A stretch of DNA of 64,000 nucleotides from Acetobacter estunensis (GCF_011516945.1 NZ_WOTH01000010.1:48109-112108), one strand, 5' to 3'. Counted from the stretch's first letter, positions 55,454 to 64,000 are shown. The notes: generated by a model not told the origin, from the sequence alone. Numbers and translations: made by a program.

Positions 55454-56980
55454 TCATGAGGCCTCACTTGGCAACACACGTGATGAACTGCGAATGGGCC
55501 GATATCTTCTCACGGCAAGATGCGCCAATGCCAGCAGCGGCAAAAGCCAGATCACTCGCGCCTGAAAACGATCGTAGGGCGAGGCGACGATCCCGCAAAC
55601 GGCCGCATTGATAACGAGACCTGCAATCACAAGGGCTGTGGCTGGCCATAACAGCGTGCTCGCACCGGTGACGCCTAAGGTTCGCGCGCGGACTATGGCC
55701 GTCAGCAGGATGAGCACACTGAGGATCAACGTTACATATGTGCTGATAGTCAATACTGTCTCAATCTTTCCGGGACTTGCGATCATGGATCGCATCGCTC
55801 GCCGGTACTCCGCAGGCGGTAGTCGAGGCGCTACCGCACCCAGAATATAAACCTCCTGCACCCGAAACATCGTGAGTTGCTGCGCAAAAGCCGTAGCAAG
55901 CCCTTTGATCGTCGCGACCGGCTGATCCTTCAGCACGGCGAGTGCAAAAGCGACCTGCTCATCGCTGATACGTCGTTTCGTGGCCGCATCGGCCACTGCG
56001 AAAACGCCGGTCGCAGGATCTGTGCTGAACATAAAATCTCGCCAATCGACCGGCAATTTGGCGAGATCGTTGCATATCTCGAAATGAGCCTGCGGGCAGT
56101 GGTGTTCGAGATAGGTCTTTCCCGGCCCCATCTCTTGGAGATGAGCAACCAAGAATGGAAGTCGGATCGGTGGCGCCCCTATCGCCTGCGTGGCGACACG
56201 GGCAAACACAACTTCACCCGCCAGTCCGACACCAACAGCCACCACAACCAGCATGGCCGGTCGGAGCAAGGGAACCTCGGCGAACCGCCAGAAGCGAGCA
56301 AAAGCACACCCCGTCATGACAAGGAGGATCGCCAATGGTGGATGGCTGTTGTGCGCCAACATTGCGAAACTCAGTATGACGAACGCGATTATTCGATCAA
56401 TACGGCACAATCGACACCAACCATAGAGCAAGGTTGTAATCAGCAGCACGATTACCCCGGTGAAGACATCGGGCATCATCAAACCAACGAAATACCCCAA
56501 TGGGGTAACAATCATCAGTACCGCCATGGAAATCAGGGCATATCCCCCCTTTCCCGGCAAAAACGTCCGAAAAAAAAGCAGGATTGTATAGGATACCGCC
56601 AACGCTTGAACGGCTGCCGCGATCATGAGCGAACCCGCCATGGCCGATGCAAACAGTAAAGCACCATAATAAACCGAGCGCCCAGCGATATAAACACCAG
56701 CGTTGGTCGAAGTGATGGCGCCCGCAGCCGTTGGATGAAGCTTTTCCAATGAAGTCGATGGTGTCAACCGAGCATGCTCACCGAGCAATCTCACCGCCCC
56801 CATCTCGGCGCCATTAATATAGGTTGGTGTATCCCAATAGAAAAAGACATCCGTATTGAGCATGGTCGGCACAAAAAAAATGATAGCGCCGATCAGGGTG
56901 GTCAGAAACAAGGCCCACCAAGGTTTCAAGACAGAAGAAGGGGAGAAAACTGACGCCTCTTCGATCAATCCTTCTTGCAC
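55454..56980 (-). CDS. Polytopic membrane protein, GT-C glycosyltransferase-like
   Basis: A 508-residue protein with about 11 membrane helices. After the first helix (about 21-40), a periplasmic loop with NTDVFFYWDTPTYINGAEMG carries acidic residues typical of lipid-linked-sugar transferases. A large soluble loop (about 270-360) contains the Cys/His-bearing LEHHCPQAHFEICNDLAKLP. Local GC is low (28 of 60 in the line at 56341). It is divergent from the UbiA-family gene. A role as the transferase using the UbiA/HAD product is inference from topology and position; no close family name is recognised. Confidence 0.55.
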   Translation of the reverse strand: MQEGLIEEASVFSPSSVLKPWWALFLTTLIGAIIFFVPTMLNTDVFFYWDTPTYINGAEMGAVRLLGEHARLTPSTSLEKLHPTAAGAITSTNAGVYIAGRSVYYGALLFASAMAGSLMIAAAVQALAVSYTILLFFRTFLPGKGGYALISMAVLMIVTPLGYFVGLMMPDVFTGVIVLLITTLLYGWCRLCRIDRIIAFVILSFAMLAHNSHPPLAILLVMTGCAFARFWRFAEVPLLRPAMLVVVAVGVGLAGEVVFARVATQAIGAPPIRLPFLVAHLQEMGPGKTYLEHHCPQAHFEICNDLAKLPVDWRDFMFSTDPATGVFAVADAATKRRISDEQVAFALAVLKDQPVATIKGLATAFAQQLTMFRVQEVYILGAVAPRLPPAEYRRAMRSMIASPGKIETVLTISTYVTLILSVLILLTAIVRARTLGVTGASTLLWPATALVIAGLVINAAVCGIVASPYDRFQARVIWLLPLLALAHLAVRRYRPIRSSSRVLPSEAS

Positions 56981-57124
56981 CGTCTTTGTCTCCCGCGAGC
57001 AACGCTCTCATTTCGGTCGCCATCTGCGCCATCTGTCACACGGTGACCGACAGATAAATTCCCTCTGACGAGAGATATTGCAATAGCATGCTATGCATTA
57101 TTTGTATTTTACACGGCATAGCGC

Positions 57125-57153
57125 TTGACATCTGTGCCTTCAAAGGCAATTAA
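57125..57153 (+). promoter_or_regulatory. Candidate sigma-70 promoter of the UbiA-HAD pair
   Basis: TTGACA at 57125-57130, a 17-base spacer, and AATTAA at 57148-57153, in an AT-rich gap 55 bases before the UbiA start. The -35 is perfect, the -10 is weak. Confidence 0.4.
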
Positions 57154-57207
57154 CAAATAATTGTATTCAATCTGCATATCGTGGTCTGGCCCACGCGGAA
57201 TTATTTT

Positions 57208-58194
57208 ATGACAGACATGTTTATCAACACCCCGACATCTGCCCGCAGGACAGGAGGAGTGCGCGACTACATCGCCATAGCACGCCTCGATCACAGTACG
57301 AAGCATGTGTTCATTATACCTGGCGCAGTACTCGCGTGGCTACTGCGGGGAGACCACGCACCATCGTTAAGTCTGAACATTGTATGCGGCCTTGTCACAG
57401 CGATCTGTATCGCGTCGGCAAACTATGTCATCAACGAGTTTCTTGATCGTGAGTTTGATCGTCATCATCCGACAAAATCGCGCCGCGCCGCAGTTCAGCG
57501 CGATCTCGATCCTCGCTATATTCTGCTCGAATGGGTACTATTCGTAACGATTGGACTATCTGCTGCTTTGCTCTCAAGCACGCTGATGGTCGTTACGGCA
57601 GCGATATTTGCAGCGCAAGGCATTGTCTATAATGTTCGTCCGTTTCGAAGTAAGGACAAGCCGTTTCTCGACGTCATCTCCGAATCAATTAACAATCCAC
57701 TTCGGTTGATCATCGGCTGGGCCATGGTTGACCCGACGACGCTGCCACCAATCTCGTTGATCCTCGCCTACTGGCTCGGCGGCGCATTTCTGATGGCTGC
57801 CAAGCGCCTGTCCGAATACCGCGAGATCACAGCATCACACGGCAAAGAACTGCTCACGCGCTATCGCGCCAGCTTCGCCGGCTATACCGAAGTTTCGCTG
57901 ACAGTGTCGACGTTTCTCTACGCACTGCTGGCGATGTTCTTCCTCGCGGTTTTCCTTATCAAATATCGAATCGAATACATTCTGACTCTTCCGTTGGTGG
58001 CAGTATTGTTTGCCTATTACCTCGCACTGTCGATGGAAGCGGGCTCTTCAGCACAGAGTCCTGAAGGGCTTTATCGCGAAAAAAAGCTGATCGTGATCGT
58101 GCTACTTCTGGCAGCCGTATTTGGGTTGACAACTTTCATAGATATTCCCTGGCTCGATACATTGACCAGCCAACACTTCATTGTACTCGATTGA
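57208..58194 (+). CDS. UbiA-family prenyltransferase, DPPR-synthase-like
   Basis: A 328-residue membrane enzyme with about eight or nine helices. The first Asp-rich motif reads NEFLDREFDRHHPTK (Asn76, Asp80, Asp84), close to the NDxxDxxxDxxHPxK form of decaprenyl-phosphate phosphoribosyltransferases. The second is in YNVRPFRSKDKPFLDVISESINNPLR. It would move phosphoribose from PRPP to a polyprenyl phosphate at the inner face of the membrane. The ATG at 57208 was preferred; others at 57181 (GTG) and 57217 exist. It is followed after 19 bases by a HAD phosphatase, a pairing that supports this pathway rather than ubiquinone synthesis. Lower GC than flanks. Confidence 0.78.
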   Translation: MTDMFINTPTSARRTGGVRDYIAIARLDHSTKHVFIIPGAVLAWLLRGDHAPSLSLNIVCGLVTAICIASANYVINEFLDREFDRHHPTKSRRAAVQRDLDPRYILLEWVLFVTIGLSAALLSSTLMVVTAAIFAAQGIVYNVRPFRSKDKPFLDVISESINNPLRLIIGWAMVDPTTLPPISLILAYWLGGAFLMAAKRLSEYREITASHGKELLTRYRASFAGYTEVSLTVSTFLYALLAMFFLAVFLIKYRIEYILTLPLVAVLFAYYLALSMEAGSSAQSPEGLYREKKLIVIVLLLAAVFGLTTFIDIPWLDTLTSQHFIVLD

Positions 58195-58213
58195 CGGCTG
58201 GAAGTGCGTCGAC

Positions 58214-58879
58214 ATGGATTGGGATACTATTGATTTTGTTGCTTTCGACGTTGACGGCACGCTGTACGATCAACGGCGGTTACGGACGCGGATGGCATGG
58301 GAACTGGTTACGCGCACGCTCTTACGGGGCGACTTTGTAACCATACGTGTGCTGAAGACTTTCCGTGCCCTCCGTGAAGATTTTGCCGAGGCTGAAGTCG
58401 AGGATTTTGAACCGCGCCTGCTGCGCGAGACCGCCATAGCGACTGGTGCAACCGTAACGACGGTAGAGGCGATCATCGCGAAATGGATGCTCCGACGCCC
58501 GCTGCGCCATCTGCCAGCCTGCCGTTATCCGGCGGTTGCTGACCTGTTTTCAAGCCTCGCACGCGCGGGCAAAACTGTAGGGATTCTGTCAGACTATCCC
58601 GCACGCGATAAATTGCACGCGCTTGGGCTTGAGGCGACGTTCGTCGTCACGGCGGACGATGTTGGTCGCCTCAAGCCGCATCCACAAGGTCTGCAGACAT
58701 TGATGGCAGAAGCTGGAGCAAAACCTGAGCGCACACTACTCATCGGCGACCGATTCGAACGCGATGGTATCGTCGCGCAACGTGCTGGAACACGCTTTCT
58801 GATCCGGACAGCGCGAACAGAGGGAGATACCACGTTCACTCGTTTCGACGATCCAGTTTTCACACCGATATTGGCCTGA
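58214..58879 (+). CDS. HAD-superfamily phosphatase paired with UbiA
   Basis: A 221-residue HAD phosphatase with all four motifs: FDVDGTLYD (nucleophile Asp), ILSDYPARDK (Ser), GRLKPHPQG (Lys) and LIGDRFERDG (Asp pair). The helical cap (about 30-100) is of the C1 type. Next to a DPPR-synthase-like enzyme, the natural guess is removal of the 5' phosphate from polyprenyl-phospho-ribose-5-phosphate. GGAAG precedes the ATG at 58214. Confidence 0.85.
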   Translation: MDWDTIDFVAFDVDGTLYDQRRLRTRMAWELVTRTLLRGDFVTIRVLKTFRALREDFAEAEVEDFEPRLLRETAIATGATVTTVEAIIAKWMLRRPLRHLPACRYPAVADLFSSLARAGKTVGILSDYPARDKLHALGLEATFVVTADDVGRLKPHPQGLQTLMAEAGAKPERTLLIGDRFERDGIVAQRAGTRFLIRTARTEGDTTFTRFDDPVFTPILA

Positions 58880-58955
58880 AGTTGCCGATCACTGCCGATG
58901 GTCCGCAGCCATCCCACTACTTACTATAGTCTTCACGATCCGGAAGAAAATCTGT

Positions 58956-60071
58956 TTAGGCCCGGAACACCGTCGTCCCCCCGACAAATACCGCCCGCAC
59001 AGAGAACCCGGCATCCATCACGACCAGATCGGCCCGCGACCCCGGCGCGATCCGTCCCCGGTCATGCAGCCCGAGCCATGCGGCCGGATTGGCCGAGACG
59101 AGGCGTGAGGCTTCGGGCAGGGACATGCCCCCCACCGTCACGGCGTTGCGCAGCGCCACGTCCAACGTGAGAATACTCCCCGCCAGCGTCCCGTCCGGCA
59201 GCCGTACAGCTCCATCGCGAATTTCCACGTCCTGACCACCAAGTTGGCTCGGTCCCTCTGGCTGCCCCGTACCGCGCATGGCGTCGGTCACGAAAAGCAA
59301 CCGGCGCCCCATCACGCGGGCCGCCAGCCGGAAAGTAGCCGGGTGGACGTGATGCGTGTCGAAAATCATCTCCGCATGGCCTTCGTCACTGCACATCAGC
59401 GCCGTGACAGGACCGGGACGCCGCCCCTCGATAGGAGGCATGGCGTTGAAGAGATGCGTACCTCCTACGGTGCCCCCTGCCGCGCACACCCGACAGATCG
59501 CCGCTTCGGCCTCCTCATAACCCGCCACCGTATGACCAAGGCTCACACGCACGCCAACGCGCGCGAAGCTCTCCATCGCCGTGTCGGCGTGCTCCAGTTC
59601 AGGGGCCAGCGTCACCACACGCACGACGCCGGTTTCAAGAGCCTGAGCCACAAGCCCGGGTGACGGTGGAATGGCAAACGGGGGCTGTGCGCCCAGTCGG
59701 TGCGGGCTGACGAACGGCCCCTCAAGATGCGCGCCGTGGAGGATCGGTCCATCTGTGGGCGCGGTACGCTGCGCTTCCGCCACCGCCTTCAGTGCGTTCA
59801 TCACATCCGGCCATGGAGCGGTGATGGTCGTGGGCAGGATGGTGGTTGTCCCATGCGTCAAGTGGAAGCGCGCAAGACGATGGATTGCGGCCACTCCGTC
59901 CATCGTGTCCGCGCCGTCGCCGCCATGCACATGGCCGTCAATAAAGCCCGGCAGAATGTAGCGCGCGGGCGCTTCCGGCAGCGGCGTGATGGCGTGGATG
60001 CGCTCTCCTTCAAGCGTCAGCGTGCCGGGAAGGATGCGATCGGGAAGGACGATCTGGCCAGTCAGGTCCAT
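58956..60071 (-). CDS. nagA: N-acetylglucosamine-6-phosphate deacetylase
   Basis: A 371-residue amidohydrolase in amino-sugar recycling. Motifs in order: FIDGHVHGGDGADTMDG, HGAHLEGPFVS, VSLGHTVAGYEEAEAAI, THLFNAMPPIEGR and the catalytic Asp in LFVTDAMRGTG. It makes glucosamine 6-phosphate from cell-wall-derived GlcNAc-6-P. No nagB or kinase gene is beside it. High GC here contrasts sharply with the preceding low-GC patch. Confidence 0.95.
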   Translation of the reverse strand: MDLTGQIVLPDRILPGTLTLEGERIHAITPLPEAPARYILPGFIDGHVHGGDGADTMDGVAAIHRLARFHLTHGTTTILPTTITAPWPDVMNALKAVAEAQRTAPTDGPILHGAHLEGPFVSPHRLGAQPPFAIPPSPGLVAQALETGVVRVVTLAPELEHADTAMESFARVGVRVSLGHTVAGYEEAEAAICRVCAAGGTVGGTHLFNAMPPIEGRRPGPVTALMCSDEGHAEMIFDTHHVHPATFRLAARVMGRRLLFVTDAMRGTGQPEGPSQLGGQDVEIRDGAVRLPDGTLAGSILTLDVALRNAVTVGGMSLPEASRLVSANPAAWLGLHDRGRIAPGSRADLVVMDAGFSVRAVFVGGTTVFRA

Positions 60072-60113
60072 AAGAGACAGATTCCGTAATGCGGCGGCAA
60101 GACGACCCTTGGG

Positions 60114-60533
60114 TCAGTCTCCCATGAAGTTCTTCCAGGCGCTGCCCTGTGGGCGATGCAGGACGATGTGGGCGCGGCAGTTGGGCGTGCCGAAGACCCC
60201 CTTGATGCTATCGCCATCGGGCTGCCCTTCGAACACCCAGGGCAATGGCTTGCCGTCCTTGTCCTTGAGCATGAGTTGGGCGTGCAGCCGCGTGAAATTC
60301 TTGTCCGGTTTTCCGCGTAGCACGAGCGTCCCTGTGGCAGGTGTGAAGGCCACACGGTCAGTTTCCACCTGCAAAATGGAGTCCTGATGATCGGGACAGG
60401 TGCCCTGATCCGTCACCAGCATGCCCACCCATTCGCCAGTCGGTTTGTCCGCAAACGCGGGAAGAGCGGCAGCCGACATGCCGACCGAAAGAAAAAAGGC
60501 TCGGCACAGACAGGGCAGGAGACGGGCGCGCAT
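60114..60533 (-). CDS. Small exported protein of unknown function
   Basis: A 139-residue protein with a signal peptide (about 1-29, ending in AFA) and a compact beta-rich domain, KPTGEWVGMLVTDQGTCPDHQDSILQVETDRVAFTP to GVFGTPNCRAHIVLHRPQG. Two Cys may form a disulfide. I do not recognise a named family. It is 42 bases upstream of nagA on the same strand, so they may be co-transcribed. Confidence 0.7.
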   Translation of the reverse strand: MRARLLPCLCRAFFLSVGMSAAALPAFADKPTGEWVGMLVTDQGTCPDHQDSILQVETDRVAFTPATGTLVLRGKPDKNFTRLHAQLMLKDKDGKPLPWVFEGQPDGDSIKGVFGTPNCRAHIVLHRPQGSAWKNFMGD

Positions 60534-60711
60534 CGGCAGACCTCCACGAAGCAGTAACGAACCGCGCGCAACCGGGACGGAACACGCGGGAAACGGGTGA
60601 CGACACCCCCTGCCTCGTCCTATACCCCGCGAGGAGAACGCCGCAATGTATGCGTACCGCTTTCCTGCCGTCCGGCGGAAGCGCATCGCACCCACCCGAG
60701 AGGAGCCTGCC

Positions 60712-62307
60712 ATGTCCGGCACCGCCCAGGACGCCACCATTACCGACACCGCCCTGCATGCCGACCGGATCCTGATCCTTGATTTCGGCTCGCAGGTCAC
60801 GCAGCTCATTGCCCGCCGCGTGCGTGAGAGCGGTGTCTATTGCGAGATCTGGCCGTTCACGGCGGACGAAGAACGTATCCGCGCCTTCGCTCCCCGCGGC
60901 ATCATTCTCTCCGGCGGTCCAGCCAGTGTGCATGACGAAGGAGCACCGGTCATCCCGGAAGTGGTGTTCGCGCTGAATATTCCGGTGCTGGGCATCTGCT
61001 ACGGCGAGCAGGCCATGTGCAACCAGCTCGGCGGCAAGGTCGAAGGCTCCGATCACCGCGAATTCGGCCGCGCCTTCGTGGACATCACCGAAGACTGCGC
61101 CCTGTTCCGTGGCGTGTGGGCACGCGGCAGTCGTGAACAGGTGTGGATGAGCCACGGCGACCGTGTGACGCAACTGCCGCCCGGCTTCCGCGCCGTCGCC
61201 ACCTCCGAGGGCGCACCGTTTGCCATCATCGCCGATGAAGGACGCAGACTCTACGGCGTGCAGTTCCACCCCGAGGTCGTGCATACGCCCCATGGCGCAG
61301 CCCTTCTGCGCAACTTCACGCACAATGTCGCGGGCTGCACCGGCACATGGACCATGGCCCGTTTCCGCGATGTCGAGATCGAAAAAATCCGCAAGCAGGT
61401 GGGCGACAAGCGCGTGATCTGCGGTTTGTCGGGCGGTGTGGATTCCTCGGTCGCCGCCGTGCTGATCCATGAGGCCATCGGAGACCAGCTTACCTGCATT
61501 TTCGTCGATCACGGCATGCTCCGCGCGGGTGAGGCGGAAGAGGTGGTCAAGACCTTCCGTGGTCAGTTCAACATCAAGCTGATTCACCGCGATGCGTCCG
61601 ATCTGTTCCTGTCCGCGCTTGAAGGCGTCACGGACCCGGAGGTGAAGCGCAAGACCATCGGACGCCTATTCATCGAGGTGTTCGAGGAAGAGGCCGCCAA
61701 GATCGGGGGGGCAGAGTTCCTCGCTCAGGGCACGCTTTATCCCGACGTGATCGAGAGCGTCAGCTTCACGGGTGGTCCTTCCGTCACCATCAAATCGCAC
61801 CACAATGTCGGCGGCCTGCCCGAGCGCATGAACATGCAGTTGGTCGAGCCGTTGCGTGAACTGTTCAAGGACGAGGTGCGCGACCTCGGACGCGAACTGG
61901 AGATTCCCGAGAGCATTGTCGGACGCCATCCGTTCCCCGGCCCCGGTCTGGCCATCCGCATTCCCAGTGATTCCATCACCCGCGAGAAGCTGGACCTGCT
62001 GCGCAAGGCGGACGCCATCTATCTTGAGGAAATCCGCAATGCGGGTCTCTATGACGCCATCTGGCAGGCCTTCGCGGTGCTGCTGCCGGTGCGCACTGTG
62101 GGGGTGATGGGCGATGGCCGCACCTACGATCAAGCCGTGGCGCTCCGGGCCGTGACCAGCACCGACGGCATGACGGCGGAAGTGTTCCCGTTCGACATGG
62201 GCTTTCTCAACCGCGTGGCCAGCCGTATCGTTAATGAGGTACGCGGCATCAATCGTGTGACCTATGACATTACGTCCAAGCCGCCCGGTACCATCGAGTG
62301 GGAATGA
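60712..62307 (+). CDS. guaA: GMP synthase (glutamine-hydrolysing)
   Basis: A 531-residue two-domain enzyme making GMP from XMP. The glutaminase domain has Cys96 in [11 protein letters not shown] and the [11 protein letters not shown]is/Glu. The ATP pyrophosphatase domain has [12 protein letters not shown], and the C-terminal dimer domain ends [23 protein letters not shown] lies eight bases before the ATG at 60712. It is followed by a terminator. Confidence 0.97.
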   Translation: MSGTAQDATITDTALHADRILILDFGSQVTQLIARRVRESGVYCEIWPFTADEERIRAFAPRGIILSGGPASVHDEGAPVIPEVVFALNIPVLGICYGEQAMCNQLGGKVEGSDHREFGRAFVDITEDCALFRGVWARGSREQVWMSHGDRVTQLPPGFRAVATSEGAPFAIIADEGRRLYGVQFHPEVVHTPHGAALLRNFTHNVAGCTGTWTMARFRDVEIEKIRKQVGDKRVICGLSGGVDSSVAAVLIHEAIGDQLTCIFVDHGMLRAGEAEEVVKTFRGQFNIKLIHRDASDLFLSALEGVTDPEVKRKTIGRLFIEVFEEEAAKIGGAEFLAQGTLYPDVIESVSFTGGPSVTIKSHHNVGGLPERMNMQLVEPLRELFKDEVRDLGRELEIPESIVGRHPFPGPGLAIRIPSDSITREKLDLLRKADAIYLEEIRNAGLYDAIWQAFAVLLPVRTVGVMGDGRTYDQAVALRAVTSTDGMTAEVFPFDMGFLNRVASRIVNEVRGINRVTYDITSKPPGTIEWE

Positions 62308-62349
62308 CACCCACCCGATAGACCCATCAGCAGATGCCTCTGTCGTTTG

Positions 62350-62380
62350 CCCCGGCTTGAAAAAGTCGGGGTTTTCTTTG
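62350..62380 (+). terminator. Rho-independent terminator after guaA
   Basis: A nine-bp stem with one G-T pair (62350-62358 with 62363-62371), a four-base loop, then TTTTC. It sits 43 bases past the guaA stop. Confidence 0.88.
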
Positions 62381-62664
62381 CCGGTAAATTGACATGCAAA
62401 AGAAAATTTTTCTCGCCTTCTTCCAAGCCAAGAAGAAAAATAGGCTCACTTTCTCTTCGCAGTCAGATTGAAATACACTTTCGCTCTGAGCACATACACA
62501 TATCTATGCAATAAAAAATATTCATTTCGAATAACAAATATTACGACATAAATACGATTCCAATTAAAGTATTAAACATTTTTTCCATTGATCTTTATCA
62601 ATGACGGAAATGTGAGCGACCACGATGGTCGCCCACGAAAACCAGAACGAACCCAAGGAATTTC
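62381..62664. other. AT-rich leader of the AspT-family gene
   Basis: With the terminator before it, this makes a 357-base gap without a gene. It is clearly AT-rich from about 62390 to 62600, and includes the FNR-type box. A run of imperfect complementary A/T blocks lies near 62405-62440. No coding frame or RNA gene was recognised. Confidence 0.5.
62588..62601. promoter_or_regulatory. FNR/CRP-family operator (perfect FNR palindrome)
   Basis: TTGATCTTTATCAA fits the consensus TTGAT-N4-ATCAA exactly. It is centred about 70 bases upstream of the AspT-family start, a usual position for activation by an oxygen-sensing Fnr/FnrL protein. Confidence 0.8.
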
Positions 62665-63915
62665 GTGTTGCACGCATTCACTGCCCCATTGGCCGACCTG
62701 TTTGGTGCGTGTCCTGAAATCGCTCTCTTTCTCGCCCTCGTGATCGGATGTTGGATCGGTCGATTCCGCTTTGGCTCATTCCAGCTTGGTGGCGTGGCCG
62801 GATCCTTGCTCGCCGCTGTGCTGCTCAGTCAGGTGGGTGTGCACATCGACTCAGGTATCAAGAACGTCCTGTTCGCACTCTTCATTTATGCTGTGGGATA
62901 CCAGAGCGGCCCACAGTTCTTCCGTTCGCTCGGACGGCAGTCACTACGGGAAATCCTGATGGCCGTGGTGCTCGCCATTACGGGCCTGATCACGGTTGTG
63001 ACGGTCGCGCGCCTGTTCCATCTCGACAAAGGACTGGCGGCCGGGTTGGCGGCGGGCGGCCTCACCCAATCGGCCATCATCGGCACGGCCGGTTCTTCAC
63101 TGGAAAAGCTTGGCTTGCCGCTCGCGCAGGTGCAGCAGCTTCAGGGCAATGTCGCGGTAGGATACGCCGTGACCTACATTTTCGGATCCATCGGCCCGAT
63201 CCTCCTGTGCGTGAACGTCCTGCCGTGGTTCATGAAGCGGGGCATTCGGGAAGACGCGATCAAAGCCGAAGCCGCACAGGCCGGTGGCGTGCATGTTCCG
63301 GGTGAAGGCGAAGTGCCCGCACTGCCAAATCTCATCGGACGGGCTTATCGAATCACGAAATCCGGCCTTACCGTTTCCGGCGTGGAGAACCTGGCGCGCG
63401 GCGTGACGGTGGAACAGATCCTACGTGACGGCAAGGATGCCGGCGTGAGCGCCGATGTCGCGCTGATGTCCGGCGATCAGGTCCTGCTTGTGGGGCAGCG
63501 CGCGGATATCCTCACCATAGGACAAAAGATCGGACAGGAATGCGGGGAAATCCCGGGCATGGATATCGCACTGATACGACGCGATGTTGTCTTGTCCAGA
63601 AAGGATTTTTCCGGGAAGACCGTCAGCCAGTGCGCGCAATCCCTGTCGGCTGCAGTCCGTCATGGCGTCTATCTCGTGGGCCTCTCCCGCGCGGGCACGA
63701 CGCTGCCTGTCACCCCCGACACGCCGGTAAAAGACGGGGATATGGTAACGCTGCTCGGCACATCGGCGGACGTGCAACGTGTAGCAAACCAGATCGGCAC
63801 TATCCTGATCCCCTCCGTAAAGACCGATCTGGTTTTCCACTCCCTCGGTATCGCGCTTGGTCTGTTGATCGGTCTGGCCGTCGTGCACATAGAGGGTGTT
63901 ATGCACTTTGCATGA
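62665..63915 (+). pseudogene. aspT: AspT-family aspartate:alanine-exchanger-like gene, 3' end lost
   Basis: The first 416 residues of an aspartate:alanine exchanger (AAE) family protein. Seen are N-terminal membrane helices with GSFQLGGVAGSLLAAVLLSQVGVHID, VLFALFIYAVGYQSGPQFFRSLGRQSL and AAGGLTQSAIIGTAGSSLEKLG, then two RCK_C-like domains (about 220-385). Family members run to about 540-565 residues, with a second block of helices after these domains. Here the frame begins that block (VFHSLGIALGLLIGLAVVHIEG) and stops at once. The stop lies where insertion-sequence-like DNA begins, so the product is very likely inactive. GTG-like starts were ignored; TTG at 62665 is preceded by AAGGA. Confidence 0.8.
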
Positions 63916-64000
63916 GTAGGTTAGCTGCGTTTCTGAGCATGAAGCCTGCGAAGGCGATGATGTGCATTGCGGCAAGTGTTGAGGCGCAGCGTTCGTAGTC
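63899..64000 (-). mobile_element. C-terminal end of an IS transposase (cut by window edge)
   Basis: On the minus strand an open frame reads inward from the edge. It begins DYERCASTLAAMHIIAFAGF, continues with about eight more residues, and stops at 63899. The Tyr-Glu-Arg-Cys start and following hydrophobic helix are typical of the C-terminus of DDE transposases of the IS5 group; the family call is tentative. The presumed element end is near 63914 (GAG...), so the last residues come from host DNA. It interrupts the AspT-family gene. Confidence 0.6.

Noticed and set aside
55447..55462. A terminator for the GT-C-like membrane protein gene
   Set aside because: A five-bp hairpin overlaps the stop codon but is followed by only TATTTC on the minus strand; too weak to call.
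1..64000. tRNA genes, rRNA genes, CRISPR arrays, prophage or plasmid origin
   Set aside because: No cloverleaf with CCA end, regular spaced repeats, phage structural genes or replication genes were recognised; the gaps are too short for most of these.

Overview
The window looks like chromosomal DNA of an alphaproteobacterium, most likely an acetic acid bacterium or close relative (Acetobacteraceae). The basis is overall high GC, dense gene packing with many ATGA/GTGA stop-start overlaps, protein sequence character, and the mix of genes present (a ccmC-led cytochrome c maturation set, a queA-tgt-queG block, an argD-argF-hslO block, MlaA/MlaC, and a Tat-exported M1 peptidase). I cannot name the genus from the sequence alone. 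No rRNA, tRNA or CRISPR array was seen.

Layout. 0-5 kb: ccmD (cut by the left edge) and ccmC, then a YciI-like/EVE pair, a KirBac-type potassium channel and a guanine deaminase. 4.7-14.3 kb: a coiled-coil OprP-like porin with a clear terminator, a Rieske oxygenase, a three-gene RND efflux operon on the minus strand, and bfd. 14.4-16.8 kb: a polyprenyl-phosphate glycosyltransferase that overlaps, tail to tail, a multi-spanning membrane protein. 16.9-22.7 kb: DUF2076, PEBP and a small protein on the minus strand, then the queuosine genes queA-tgt-queG plus an RHH protein. 22.7-27.1 kb: a TerB/DnaJ protein, mlaA-mlaC, and a solitary nuoM between two terminators. 27.2-31.9 kb: FMN reductase, ArsC/Spx-like protein, DUF3597, ahcY, a small protein coupled to an S24-type regulator, and a GlcG-like protein. 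32-40.5 kb: GNAT, a sodium:solute symporter, glycosyltransferase plus O-antigen-ligase-like protein, an alpha/beta-hydrolase lipoprotein plus DUF4105 protein, and a GH5 enzyme. 40.7-48 kb: mntH, argD-argF-(111 aa)-hslO and two proteins of unknown function. 48-55.4 kb: an ArsR/peroxiredoxin pair, an alcohol dehydrogenase, a periplasmic adenosine deaminase/purine nucleoside permease pair, and an M1 peptidase.

55.4-58.9 kb is a lower-GC patch. Single lines I counted are near 47-50% GC, against about 75% in a line of the neighbouring nagA. It holds a GT-C-like membrane protein and a divergent UbiA-family prenyltransferase plus HAD phosphatase. Together these resemble the polyprenyl-phosphate-pentose donor pathway. 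It is followed by nagA, a small exported protein and guaA with a terminator.

The right end (62.3-64 kb) holds an AT-rich leader with a perfect FNR-type palindrome, then an AspT-family aspartate:alanine-exchanger-like gene. That gene is cut short at residue 416, where DNA encoding a transposase-like C-terminus begins on the opposite strand.

The strongest themes are envelope chemistry and local gene disruption. The envelope side has two independent lipid-linked sugar modules, each near a GT-C-like protein, plus a third glycosyltransferase/ligase pair, RND efflux and Mla lipid transport. The most promising unexplained unit is the UbiA-HAD-GT-C patch. The clearest regulatory signal is the FNR box in front of the interrupted transporter.
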